Origin: an uncultured Clostridia bacterium
GTDB taxonomy: Bacteria > Bacillota > Clostridia > Oscillospirales > Oscillospiraceae
Length of the DNA: 16,572 bases
Assembly (NCBI GenBank): GCA_946405655.1
Contig: CAMJHX010000008.1
Span: forward strand, 1 to 16,572
Direction of reading: 5' to 3'
This document shows positions 1 to 6,525 of this stretch, one piece after another (position 1 is the stretch's first letter; each line of letters begins with the position of its first letter). The notes under the pieces were generated by a model, which saw only the letters and a list, made by a program, of their open reading frames with translations, did not search any database and had not been told where the DNA came from. The position numbers and the translations under genes were made by a program.

Positions 1-155
1 AGACCGTAGCCGGCGACGGCACTGTCGCCGAGCGAGGTGTAGGTCCCGTACTGCCAGACGTCCTCGGCGGTCGCGGCAAACGAGACCACGCTGCACAGAC
101 TGAACGCCATAGCGATCGTCAGCAGCACTGCGATTGTTTTGCGCATTGTCTTCAT
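1..155 (-). CDS. Secreted SGNH/GDSL-type hydrolase, N-terminal part only
   Basis: The reading frame starts at an ATG at 155-153 and runs off the left edge, so only 51 codons are visible. An AGGAGG-like ribosome site lies at 162-168. Residues 1-28 form a typical signal peptide: a basic MKTMRK start, a hydrophobic core, then an SFAA-type cleavage region. The mature part begins with YTSLGDSAVAGYG, which matches block I of the SGNH/GDSL hydrolase superfamily, where the Ser of GDS is the nucleophile. The product is therefore probably an exported esterase or lipase-like enzyme acting on acylated glycans or lipids; the substrate cannot be told from this fragment. It is divergent from the TetR-family gene at 274, which may control it through the shared 118-bp gap. 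Catalytic blocks II, III and V lie outside the window. Confidence 0.8.
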   Translation of the reverse strand, partial: MKTMRKTIAVLLTIAMAFSLCSVVSFAATAEDVWQYGTYTSLGDSAVAGYG

Positions 156-179
156 TTTTCTTCCTCCTGAAATAGAAAC

Positions 180-208
180 GTGACATTTATAACGTTTGGG
201 TTTATAAT
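180..208 (+). promoter_or_regulatory. Predicted sigma-A promoter for the TetR-family gene at 274
   Basis: GTGACA (180-185) and a perfect TATAAT (203-208) are separated by 17 bases, followed by the TetR gene 66 bases further on. The -10 box overlaps the -10 box of the opposing promoter, so the two promoters should compete or be co-regulated. Confidence 0.6.
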
Positions 209-257
209 ATCGGAAAAATCATTGCGAATCAACGGATTCGGCGCAATCGTTATAAAT
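185..257. repeat. Inverted 14-bp repeat flanking the divergent promoters (candidate operator pair)
   Basis: ATTTATAACGTTTG at 185-198 recurs in inverted orientation at 244-257, where the reverse complement reads ATTTATAACGATTG; 13 of 14 bases match. One copy lies in the spacer of the plus promoter, the other just before the ribosome site of the TetR gene. A shorter palindrome, GAATC-AACG-GATTC (226-239), sits between them. The arrangement fits paired binding sites for the adjacent TetR protein, possibly with DNA looping; this is inference. Confidence 0.45.
204..232 (-). promoter_or_regulatory. Predicted sigma-A promoter for the SGNH hydrolase gene
   Basis: Read on the minus strand there is TTGATT (232-227), a 17-base spacer, then TATTAT (209-204). 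This is a good sigma-A match about 45 bases upstream of the hydrolase start. It overlaps the promoter pointing the other way. Prediction from sequence only. Confidence 0.5.
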
Positions 258-273
258 TGGAGAAAAATGTAAC

Positions 274-789
274 ATGAACAAGGCGGAGTATTCCAAACGC
301 AAAATGGCAGAGGCGCTCCTGCGTCTGATGGAGACGGAGGACTATGACCGCATTACGATCCAGCAGATCGTGGACGAGGCGGGCGTTTCACGCATGGCGT
401 TTTACCGGAATTTTGAGACAAAGGATCAGATTCTGCAATATCACGTGGATCGCATCACAGATGAATTTGTGCGGGAAGCGCACATGAAAGAAAAGTACGA
501 CAATGCTGAGGTTCTGGACTATTTCATTGCGATCTTCCGGCATCTGACGAGTCAGAGAAAGCTGAGTTTGCTGCTGATCGGCGCAGGGAAGTTTGATTTG
601 GTACGCGGCGAGTTTGCGCGCATTCTCTCCTACCGCGCGCACGATCATAAGGATCTGTACCGCTATCATTTCCTGGGAGGCGGGATCTGCAGCATTTATT
701 ACGCATGGCTCGTAAGCGGCTGCAGGGAGTCGGTCGAGGAATTGACGGACATGATCCTGCAGGTGGCAACGCTGCCGCAGAGCACATAA
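274..789 (+). CDS. TetR/AcrR-family transcriptional regulator
   Basis: A 171-residue protein with the TetR N-terminal helix-turn-helix at about residues 26-47 (ITIQQIVDEAGVSRMAFYRNF). The rest is the helical ligand-binding and dimerisation domain, whose sequence does not identify the inducer. Length is slightly short but normal for the family. The start is supported by GGAGA at 259-263, ten bases upstream, and by the 17-bp-spaced promoter at 180-208. The gene is divergent from a secreted SGNH hydrolase and is followed by a bidirectional hairpin terminator at 794-824. TetR proteins usually repress their own promoter and a divergent neighbour, and the inverted repeat at 185-198 and 244-257 is the obvious candidate operator. 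Family assignment is firm; target and ligand are unknown. Confidence 0.88.
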   Translation: MNKAEYSKRKMAEALLRLMETEDYDRITIQQIVDEAGVSRMAFYRNFETKDQILQYHVDRITDEFVREAHMKEKYDNAEVLDYFIAIFRHLTSQRKLSLLLIGAGKFDLVRGEFARILSYRAHDHKDLYRYHFLGGGICSIYYAWLVSGCRESVEELTDMILQVATLPQST

Positions 790-793
790 AGCA

Positions 794-824
794 GTATGCA
801 CCTCCGCAATGCAGAGGTGCATAC
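794..824. terminator. Bidirectional stem-loop terminator
   Basis: A perfect 11-bp stem (GTATGCACCTC at 794-804, GAGGTGCATAC at 814-824) with a 9-base loop follows the TetR stop codon directly and ends in TTTGTT on the plus strand. It also lies just beyond the stop codon of the minus-strand GH3 relic. The T-tract is modest in both directions. Confidence 0.65.
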
Positions 825-828
825 TTTG

Positions 829-1098
829 TTATACAATCTGATCGAGCACACGGCCGCAGCTTTGGCGAAGGGTTTCGCCGGAGAGGCGGCCGGCTTTGTA
901 TGCCTGCAGCAGCGCTTTCACGACCTTCTTTCCGCCGGGCATGATGAGATCGACGCCCGCGGCGAGACAGCCCGCCTCGTCCGCGCGATCCTCGCCGGTG
1001 GAGAGCCAGTCGGTCATGACGACGCCGTCGAAGCCCCACTCCCCTCTCAGGATATCCGTGCAGAGCTCCCGCCGATTGTCCATGACGCCGCCATGAAC
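829..1098 (-). pseudogene. Truncated glycoside hydrolase family 3 (beta-glucosidase-like) fragment
   Basis: On the minus strand about 89 codons before a TAA at 831-829 encode a GH3 segment. It includes TDILRGEWGFDGVVMTDW, whose Asp in the V(V/M)TDW motif is the family's catalytic nucleophile, followed by an AAGVDLIMPGG stretch and an ALLQAYKAGRLS helix typical of the end of the TIM-barrel domain. GH3 enzymes are normally 400-800 residues. Here the upstream barrel is missing: homology stops at about 1098, where AraC-type coding sequence begins on the opposite strand. The open frame continues upstream to 1518, but that translation is antisense to the AraC fragment and is not GH3-like. No ribosome site or start codon belongs to the fragment. 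It is almost certainly a dead remnant left by a rearrangement. Confidence 0.75.
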
Positions 1099-1461
1099 CT
1101 TTGCGAAATGGTGCGCGAAACCAAACGGCAGGACACCGGGAACGTGCATGTGGAGCAGGCAAAGCAGTATCTCTCCACACATCTGACGCAGGAGATCCGA
1201 ACAGAGGACGTTGCCGAAGCGGTGGGCGTGAGCCCGTATCACTTGAGCCGTCTGTTCAAAGCCCTGACCGGGCAGACGATGCGCGAATACCTCACCAATG
1301 CGCGCATCGAGGCGGCAAAGCAGCTGCTCGCCGCGAGCGACCGCAGTCTCCCGCAGATTGCCTCCCTGCTCCGCTTCTGCCATCAGAGCTACTTCACATG
1401 CATCTTCCGGAAGCAGACGGGCATCACGCCCGGACAATATCGAAAAGAGCACCATAGATAA
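1093..1461 (+). pseudogene. AraC-family regulator remnant (DNA-binding domain only)
   Basis: From the ATG at 1093, 122 codons encode a complete AraC/XylS DNA-binding domain with both helix-turn-helix units: VAEAVGVSPYHLSRLFK and, nearer the end, a divergent second unit with IASLLRFCHQSYF and FRKQTGITPGQYRK. AraC regulators are normally 250-350 residues with an N-terminal sensor domain; none is present. The frame stays open back to 796, but those upstream codons are antisense to the GH3 fragment and read no regulator domain, so the 221-codon open frame is a chance chimera. Neither 1093 nor the next ATG (1108) has a ribosome site. A stand-alone AraC C-domain protein cannot be excluded, but a pseudogene is more likely. 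The intact terminator at 1462-1503 follows the TAA. Confidence 0.7.
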
Positions 1462-1503
1462 AAAGCGGCATCGGAGCGTGAGGAAACGCTCCGATGCCGC
1501 TTT
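1462..1503. terminator. Strong hairpin terminator between larC1 and the AraC remnant
   Basis: An 18-bp perfect stem (1462-1479 with 1486-1503) closes on the six-base loop GAGGAA. On the minus strand the stem runs into TTTTTATC, so it should end the larC1 transcript efficiently. On the plus strand it closes the AraC remnant with a shorter T run. It starts right after the AraC stop codon and lies 15 bases beyond the larC1 stop. Confidence 0.85.
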
Positions 1504-1518
1504 CTGCTTGTATTCCAT

Positions 1519-2283
1519 TCAAACGGCCTCGCCGATGCTGGCGCGGACGGCGCTGAGGCGGCCGAAGTCCTTTTTGCCGACGCCGCAGCCGCGGCGTTCC
1601 ACGACCATGGGCGGCTGCTGGGCATAGTCCTGCGCGAAGTGACGGATGAGTGCGGTGCCGGTGGGCGTACTGAGCTCGCCCTCGATCTCCCCCGCGAAGC
1701 TGGGGACGCCCTCGAGGATGACCGCCGTGGCGGGCGCGGGGACGGGCAGAATGCCGTGGGCGCACTGAATGGAGCCGAAGCCCGTGCAGATGGGCGTCGC
1801 GACGATTTTATCCGGCTGCAGCAGGTCGATCATCAGGCAGGCGGCGGAAATGTCCGCGACCGCGTCCATCGTGCCGAGCTCGTGGAAGTGGATGTGCTCC
1901 ATCGGCTCGCCGTGCACCTTCGCCTCCGCCTCGGCGATGAGGTAATACACCTCGCGCACGTGCGTTTTCACGCGATACGGCAGATTGAGCTTTTCCACGA
2001 TCTGCTGAATGTCGAACAGGTGGCGGTGGTCGTGGTGGTGCTCGTGCGCATCGTGCAGATGCTGGCAGCCGGGCGCTTCCTCGACGCCCTGCCAAGTGAC
2101 GGTCATGTGCGTGCCGACGATGTCATAGGACTTGACCTTGTCGGCGCGGAAGACGACGCCGGGAATGCCGATATCGTTCAGGCACGCGACGATCTCCTCG
2201 CGATTGTCAAACAGCTCCAGCAGCGCCGCCGAGAGCATATCGCCCGCGACGCCGGTGGACACGTCCAGAAACAGAGTTTTCAT
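1519..2283 (-). CDS. larC1: LarC1: N-terminal part of the nickel-pincer cofactor nickel insertion protein
   Basis: The product (254 residues from ATG 2283) begins MKTLFLDVSTGVAGDM, the hallmark N-terminus of LarC, which inserts nickel into pyridinium-3,5-bisthiocarboxylate mononucleotide to give the NPN cofactor of lactate racemase LarA and related enzymes. A histidine-rich segment (HLHDAHEHHHDHRH, about residues 76-89) fits metal handling, and MEHIHFHELGTMDAVADI and STPTGTALIRH are family motifs. Full LarC is about 400 residues; here the protein stops after the GKKDFGRLSAVRASIGEA region, where the CTP-binding LarC2 domain would begin. In Lactiplantibacillus plantarum LarC is made from larC1 and larC2 by programmed frameshifting. 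No LarC2-like sequence follows in any frame before the terminator at 1462-1503. A GTG at 2292 is an alternative start overlapping the larB stop; ATG 2283 fits the family better. Confidence 0.85.
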   Translation of the reverse strand: MKTLFLDVSTGVAGDMLSAALLELFDNREEIVACLNDIGIPGVVFRADKVKSYDIVGTHMTVTWQGVEEAPGCQHLHDAHEHHHDHRHLFDIQQIVEKLNLPYRVKTHVREVYYLIAEAEAKVHGEPMEHIHFHELGTMDAVADISAACLMIDLLQPDKIVATPICTGFGSIQCAHGILPVPAPATAVILEGVPSFAGEIEGELSTPTGTALIRHFAQDYAQQPPMVVERRGCGVGKKDFGRLSAVRASIGEAV

Positions 2284-2288
2284 TTCAA

Positions 2289-3050
2289 TCACTTATCCTT
2301 GTTGCTCAGGTGGTTGATCATGTGGGCGAGATACCCGCCGCCGAAGCCGTTGTCGATATTCACAACGCTGACACCGCTGGCGCAGGAGTTGAGCATCGAC
2401 AAAAGCGCCGCAATGCCGCCGAGGGAGGCGCCATAGCCCACGCTGGTGGGCACGGCGATCACGGGGCAGTCGGCGAGGCCGCCGATGACGGAGGGCAGCG
2501 CGCCCTCCATGCCCGCGACGGCGACGATGACGCGCGCCGTCATGATGGGCTCCATGTTGTGCAGCAGGCGGTGGACGCCGGAGACGCCGACGTCATAGAG
2601 CCTCGTGACCTTATTGCCGAGGGCTTCCGCAGTCAAAGCGGCTTCCTCCGCGATGGGCATGTCGCTGGTGCCGCCGGTGGCAACGACAATGGTGCCGTCC
2701 CCGTCCGGCTCGGGCAGCTCACCGAGCAGGCCGATCTTCGCGAGGGCGTTGTACTTCAGCGGGTGCACCCTGGAGATCTCGTCCGCCGTCTCGGGCGAAA
2801 TGCGCGTGACCATGATGGTCTCCTGCCCGCGCTCGCGCATGGCGGACATGATGCGGATGATGTGCTCGTCGGTCTTCCCCGCGCCGTAAATTACCTCTGC
2901 CACGCCCTGGCGCAGCTCGCGGTGGTGGTCGATCTTGGCAAAGCCCAGATCCTGAAACGGCTCGAGCTTCAGCTTCGTGACGGCGTCCTGCGGCGTGAGC
3001 TCGCCGCGGCTGACGGATTCCAATATCTCAATGATGCTTTTCTGACTCAT
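2289..3050 (-). CDS. larB: LarB: pyridinium-3,5-biscarboxylic acid mononucleotide synthase
   Basis: A 253-residue protein, about the size of characterised LarB (246 residues in L. plantarum). LarB carboxylates and hydrolyses nicotinic acid adenine dinucleotide in the first step of nickel-pincer cofactor synthesis, in the cytosol. The C-terminal half is PurE-like and includes VATGGTSDMPIAEEA, VAGMEGALPSVIGGL, PTSVGYGASLGG and NIDNGFGGGYLAHMI. The Cys in MLNSCASG, at about residue 223, matches the catalytic Cys (C221 in L. plantarum) that forms the adduct with substrate. The start has a good ribosome site (GAGAGGGA just upstream). The gene follows the TetR gene by 21 bases and is followed by larC1, so the three form one operon. 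All recognisable motifs are intact. Confidence 0.92.
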   Translation of the reverse strand: MSQKSIIEILESVSRGELTPQDAVTKLKLEPFQDLGFAKIDHHRELRQGVAEVIYGAGKTDEHIIRIMSAMRERGQETIMVTRISPETADEISRVHPLKYNALAKIGLLGELPEPDGDGTIVVATGGTSDMPIAEEAALTAEALGNKVTRLYDVGVSGVHRLLHNMEPIMTARVIVAVAGMEGALPSVIGGLADCPVIAVPTSVGYGASLGGIAALLSMLNSCASGVSVVNIDNGFGGGYLAHMINHLSNKDK

Positions 3051-3071
3051 CGCGGTTCCCTCTCTTTTCCG

Positions 3072-3602
3072 TTATTCCTGAATGTGCTTCATGCACTCCG
3101 GCATGGCCTCGTCGAAGAGGTCGAGCATGAAATCGACGTCCTCCTTCATGCCGCCGGTGACCCAGTTCATGAGCATGAGGTTGCAGCCGTAATTATAAAG
3201 ATCGATGATCGCCTTCATCTTCGTGCTGGTGCGGCCGAAATAGCTGAGCGTGGTCTCGTAGCTGTATTTGTGGTACTGCTGGAAGAAGGAGTTCTGCACC
3301 TCATAGCGGTCCATGACGTTGCGGTAGAAGCTCTTCTCCTCCACCATCATCTGCAGCATGGCGCGGTTCATATCCCGGAAGGAGATCTTCCCGTCCTGAT
3401 ACTGCTGATAGAAGGGCTCGATATCGCGCTGGTAGCACCAGAACGCGAGGTCGTATTTATCCGTGAAAAACTTATAAAACGTCTGGCGGGACAATCCCGC
3501 GGTCTTGACGATTTCTTCCGTGGTGATGCGCTCCATGGTCTTTTTGGATGCCAAGGTCTTCAATGCTTCGGCGAACTTGCTTTTGCTGTCAAATGCTGTC
3601 AA
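3072..3602 (-). CDS. TetR-family regulator leading the larB-larC1 operon
   Basis: The preferred start is TTG at 3602-3600, because a GGAGG at 3615-3611 stands exactly eight bases upstream; a GTG at 3611 would leave no room for a ribosome site. The 176-residue product carries a TetR helix-turn-helix at about residues 26-46 (ITTEEIVKTAGLSRQTFYKFF). It continues with DKYDLAFW, a motif nearly shared with the TetR protein at 11027 (DKYDLVAW), so the two are related within the DhaS-like subgroup with a TetR_C-type effector domain. Its promoter and palindromic operator lie at 3619-3655. Because larB begins 21 bases after its stop, the regulator is probably co-transcribed with larB-larC1 and autoregulates the operon. 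The ligand is unknown. Confidence 0.87.
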   Translation of the reverse strand: MTAFDSKSKFAEALKTLASKKTMERITTEEIVKTAGLSRQTFYKFFTDKYDLAFWCYQRDIEPFYQQYQDGKISFRDMNRAMLQMMVEEKSFYRNVMDRYEVQNSFFQQYHKYSYETTLSYFGRTSTKMKAIIDLYNYGCNLMLMNWVTGGMKEDVDFMLDLFDEAMPECMKHIQE

Positions 3603-3618
3603 GTTTCCCACCTCCCAT

Positions 3619-3636
3619 GTGTTACAATCTTAACAC
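3619..3636. promoter_or_regulatory. Palindromic operator GTGTTA-N6-TAACAC
   Basis: A perfect inverted repeat with 6-bp arms and a 6-bp spacer, overlapping the -10 box and lying just upstream of the ribosome site of the TetR gene. Placement and symmetry fit autorepression by the TetR product at 3072. Binding is inferred. Confidence 0.6.
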
Positions 3637-3655
3637 GCATTTGCAAAAAGGGCAA
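3627..3655 (-). promoter_or_regulatory. Predicted promoter of the tetR-larB-larC1 operon
   Basis: Minus-strand TTGCCC (3655-3650), 17 bases, TAAGAT (3632-3627). The boxes are moderate matches, but the position is right and the -10 box lies inside the palindrome at 3619-3636. The -35 overlaps the 3' arm of the upstream terminator. Confidence 0.45.
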
Positions 3656-3689
3656 GCAGAGGAATGCTTTTGCAGACCCCTGCCTGCCC
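3645..3689 (-). terminator. Intrinsic terminator of the MFS transporter transcript
   Basis: Read on the minus strand, GGGCAGGCAGGGG (3689-3677) pairs with CCTCTGCTTGCCC (3662-3650) over 13 bp if two G-U pairs are allowed. The stem is followed directly by TTTTT (3649-3645). It begins 13 bases after the transporter stop and separates the redox cluster from the tetR-larB-larC1 operon. Confidence 0.8.
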
Positions 3690-3701
3690 GGAGGATCACG
3701 T

Positions 3702-4970
3702 TTATTCGTTCCAGAGTTTCTTGCTGCTCTTGACGCCGAGGATCGTGAAGATCGCCGTGCCTGCGCAGAGGATGAGCGCGATGACGAACACGGTGTCATA
3801 GCTGCCGGTGGCGTCGTAGATGAAGCCCCAGAGGGACGCGGCGACCGCGCCGAACCAGGGACCCCAGGCCGCCGCCGTGGGGAAGATGCGGTTATAGTCC
3901 TTATCGCCGTACATGTTCAGGAGCATTGCCGGCATGATGAGACCGCTGATCGGGTAATACAGACCGAAGAGGGCGCCGCCCGCGAGCATCATGCCCGCGC
4001 TGTTCTTCGCCAGCAGCAGGATGAGAAAGCCCAGCACGCCGCAGACGCCTGCGAGCACCGCGCCGCCGCGGGCGCCGGCCTTGTCGATGGCAAAGCCGAT
4101 GGCATAGTTGCCGATGACGGAGGCGATGAGCACGACGGAGGCGAGAATGCCGACGACGTCGAACGACGCGGTCTGCGCCGCCTCGGAGAGTCCGGCGTAG
4201 GCCGGCAGATAGCTCTGCACGGGGGCTGCGAAGTTGAACGTGATGACCATGAGGATGAAGAACACGAAGGAGACGCTCTTGATCGCCTTTTCCTTCATGA
4301 TGCCGCGGCTCTCCTGCGCGCTCTGACCTTCGGCGGCGTCGAGCGCATCCTCGCCGATGCGCAGACCGTCCTTCGGGTTTTCACGCAGCAGCGCGATGGC
4401 GTTGATGAGGCCGAGGATGAGCAGCGCCGCGCCCAGCAGCACATAGATGCCGCGCCAGGCTTCCATGCCGAGCACCGTCTCATGCGTGAGGAGCTTGGAG
4501 ATCACGGGGCTCATGATCGCGCCCGCGATCGTCATGCCCATGGTGGCGGTCGCCAGCATGACGCCGACGCGCGCCTTGAAAAAGCGCGGGATCAGAATGC
4601 CGGCAGACTGATAGGTGACGATGACCATGCTCGCGCCGAGGAACACGCCGCCGAGATAGATCAGGGCGATGTTCTTCGCCATCGCCATGCAGAACGCGCC
4701 GAGGGCCATGATGACGATGGCGCAGCGGTTGAGCGTGACGAACTTGAACTTGCCCAGCAGCTTCGGCATGAAGATGCCCATGACGGCCATGGTGCCGTAC
4801 TGGATGGTCATATAGAGCATATAAACGCCCTGCGTGAGATTCAGCGCGGTGGTGACGGGGACGATGAACATGCCGGCGGTGGTGAGGATCGCACCGGCGC
4901 GGAACATTTGAATGAACAGGGACGCGACGATGACATAGCCGTAGCTTCCGGCTTTTTTGGTCTGTTCCAT
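3702..4970 (-). CDS. Major facilitator superfamily (MFS) transporter
   Basis: A 422-residue polytopic membrane protein with hydrophobic segments consistent with 12 membrane helices. Two six-helix halves are separated by a charged cytoplasmic loop at about residues 195-235 (RENPKDGLRIGEDALDAAEG and beyond). The overall pattern resembles MFS members of the oxalate/formate-antiporter and monocarboxylate type, but the substrate cannot be assigned from sequence. GGAGG lies ten bases before the ATG. It is the last gene of the minus-strand cluster after DUF362, aldo/keto reductase, G3E GTPase and flavoenzyme, and a strong terminator follows. The context suggests it imports the compound processed by those oxidoreductases, or exports their product. 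The neighbouring NPN-cofactor genes make a hydroxy- or keto-acid one possible cargo, but that is speculative. Confidence 0.85.
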   Translation of the reverse strand: MEQTKKAGSYGYVIVASLFIQMFRAGAILTTAGMFIVPVTTALNLTQGVYMLYMTIQYGTMAVMGIFMPKLLGKFKFVTLNRCAIVIMALGAFCMAMAKNIALIYLGGVFLGASMVIVTYQSAGILIPRFFKARVGVMLATATMGMTIAGAIMSPVISKLLTHETVLGMEAWRGIYVLLGAALLILGLINAIALLRENPKDGLRIGEDALDAAEGQSAQESRGIMKEKAIKSVSFVFFILMVITFNFAAPVQSYLPAYAGLSEAAQTASFDVVGILASVVLIASVIGNYAIGFAIDKAGARGGAVLAGVCGVLGFLILLLAKNSAGMMLAGGALFGLYYPISGLIMPAMLLNMYGDKDYNRIFPTAAAWGPWFGAVAASLWGFIYDATGSYDTVFVIALILCAGTAIFTILGVKSSKKLWNE

Positions 4971-4995
4971 GATAGAACCTCCTGTTTAGATTCGG

Positions 4996-5040
4996 CTCCC
5001 TCCCCCACATGCGGCGGACGCAGCCGCCGCACGCTGGGAG
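4996..5040. repeat. GC-rich hairpin in the DUF362-MFS gap
   Basis: TGCGGCGG (5010-5017) and CCGCCGCA (5024-5031) form a perfect 8-bp stem around a six-base loop, extended by partly complementary CTCCC and GGGAG arms at 4996-5000 and 5036-5040. It is flanked by low-complexity G/A-rich sequence. No T-tract follows on the minus strand, so it is not a standard terminator. It may be an mRNA-processing or stability element that lets the two genes be expressed at different levels, or a dispersed intergenic repeat. Confidence 0.5.
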
Positions 5041-5081
5041 AATGGGAAAAAGGGGATCGTATTGGAAGACGGAATGTGATG

Positions 5082-6473
5082 TTACTGTTCGTCGGAGATC
5101 TTGCTGGTCTTCACGAGGCCGGCGGGGCGCTTGTACTGCTCCTCCATCGAGAGTCTCGGCTCGGAGACGGCGGTGGGGCCTTCGGTGTCGAAGTGGAAGG
5201 CGCGGATCTGATCGCGGTAGCGCTTGCCGATGGGGTTCGAGAAGTCATAGTCCTGAATCCAGCTGCTGACCTCGGCCTCGCTCAGCGGCTCGGACTCGAC
5301 GAGCTCATATTCGCTCGTGCCGATGCCGTTGAACACGCCGGAGTTGATCTGCGCCCACTGGCTGACCTGCGCCATGCTGGAGCCGTGGGTGAAGCGGTCG
5401 CTGTTGGGCTCGGCGAGACCGGGCACGTCGAAGGCGGAGCCGGGGTTGACGGAAGCGGCCTCGCATGCCTCGAGGCAGGCCATATCGACGGCGACGGGAT
5501 CTCTGGAGACGAAGGTGCCGATGTTCGGGATGACGGCGGCGTCATGCTTGTTGTCGCAGTCGCAGCTGGGGGTGATGTCGTAGGCGTAGTTGACGAAGAT
5601 GAACTTCTCCTTGCCCAGCTTGTTCATGATGCCGGCACAGGAGTCGGCAATGCAGGTGGGCGTGGTGGTCATGAGGGTGTTGCTGAACTGCATCAGGCCG
5701 GAGAACAGGGTGGGATAGTAGCAGGCGGAGCAGTCGCGGCACTTTTCGCGGTGGAAGACGAACTCGCCGTCCACGACCTCAAAGCAGTCGAAGGCGCAGT
5801 TGTTGATGATGCCGTCGATGAAGTTCGGGTGGGGCGCCTGCATCATCTGCTGGGCGACCTCCTGGTTCACAACGCCGGAGTGCAGACCGAACTCGGGGTG
5901 GTTCAGGAAGTGCGTGGCGCTCTTGCCGCGGTTGGAGGCCATGCCGATGCCGATGTTCTTGATGGCGCCGCCGTAGGTGCCCTGCAGGTGGCCCTTGAAG
6001 TGGCTGACGACGATGATCGTATCGAGCTTCGTCATGCGGCGGGGCGTGAAGGTGTGGTTCAGATAGACGCCGTGGGGAACCTCGCACTTGACGTCATCGA
6101 ACTCAAAGGGGCCTTCGCACAGCCAGATGGGGCAGCCCATGGTCTGCTCGTTGAAGCCGTGGCGGTTGATGATCTTGCGGTGCTGCTTGGTGTCCTGACG
6201 ATCGCCGCCCATGGCGTTGATGTTCAGGTTGGTCTCGATGATGACGGGGTTGGCGCCCATGCGCTGGACTTCCTCCACGATGGCGCGCACCCACTGGGGA
6301 CGCAGGTTGGCGCTGTTGCCGTAGTTGCCGGTGTGGATCTTGATGCCGACGGTCGCGTTGGGCTTGACCATGTCTCTCAGACCTGCGTCGCGCAGGAGCT
6401 TGACAGCCTTGAAGGGAACGCTTTCGCCGCCGTGGGTGGCGCGGTCATTCATGTAATAAACCTTGGATGCCAT
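5082..6473 (-). CDS. DUF362-domain iron-sulfur protein
   Basis: The 463-residue protein matches the DUF362 family: IKIHTGNYGNSANLRP near residue 45, the TKLDTIIVVSHFKGH and GGAIKNIGIGMASNRGK block, and SRDPVAVDMACLEA in the C-terminal half. The molecular function of DUF362 is not established; members often carry ferredoxin-type clusters. Here the candidate ligands are C245-x2-C248-x2-C251 (HREKCRDCSACY). The fourth Cys of a classical CxxCxxCxxxC motif is replaced by Thr, though other cysteines occur nearby (NCAFDCFE, SCDCDNK). There is no signal peptide, so it is probably cytosolic. A GGAGAG site precedes ATG 6473, and the gene lies 52 bases after the aldo/keto reductase and 111 before the transporter, all on one strand. 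An electron-transfer or metal-cofactor role is plausible but unproven. Confidence 0.8.
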   Translation of the reverse strand: MASKVYYMNDRATHGGESVPFKAVKLLRDAGLRDMVKPNATVGIKIHTGNYGNSANLRPQWVRAIVEEVQRMGANPVIIETNLNINAMGGDRQDTKQHRKIINRHGFNEQTMGCPIWLCEGPFEFDDVKCEVPHGVYLNHTFTPRRMTKLDTIIVVSHFKGHLQGTYGGAIKNIGIGMASNRGKSATHFLNHPEFGLHSGVVNQEVAQQMMQAPHPNFIDGIINNCAFDCFEVVDGEFVFHREKCRDCSACYYPTLFSGLMQFSNTLMTTTPTCIADSCAGIMNKLGKEKFIFVNYAYDITPSCDCDNKHDAAVIPNIGTFVSRDPVAVDMACLEACEAASVNPGSAFDVPGLAEPNSDRFTHGSSMAQVSQWAQINSGVFNGIGTSEYELVESEPLSEAEVSSWIQDYDFSNPIGKRYRDQIRAFHFDTEGPTAVSEPRLSMEEQYKRPAGLVKTSKISDEQ

Positions 6474-6525
6474 AGTAGTCTCTCCTTTTCAAAAATCAGA
6501 ATGTATGTCGGTTGGTTGTTTTCTT

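Noticed and set aside
796..1461. A full-length 221-residue AraC regulator
   Set aside because: The start codon lies inside the hairpin terminator, and codons before about 1093 are antisense to a GH3 fragment. Only the last 122 codons are AraC-like.
829..1518. A 229-codon minus-strand gene directly following larC1 (TGAATG junction), possibly LarC2
   Set aside because: The first part reads through the terminator and is antisense to the AraC domain; only the last 89 codons have homology, and that is to GH3, not LarC2.
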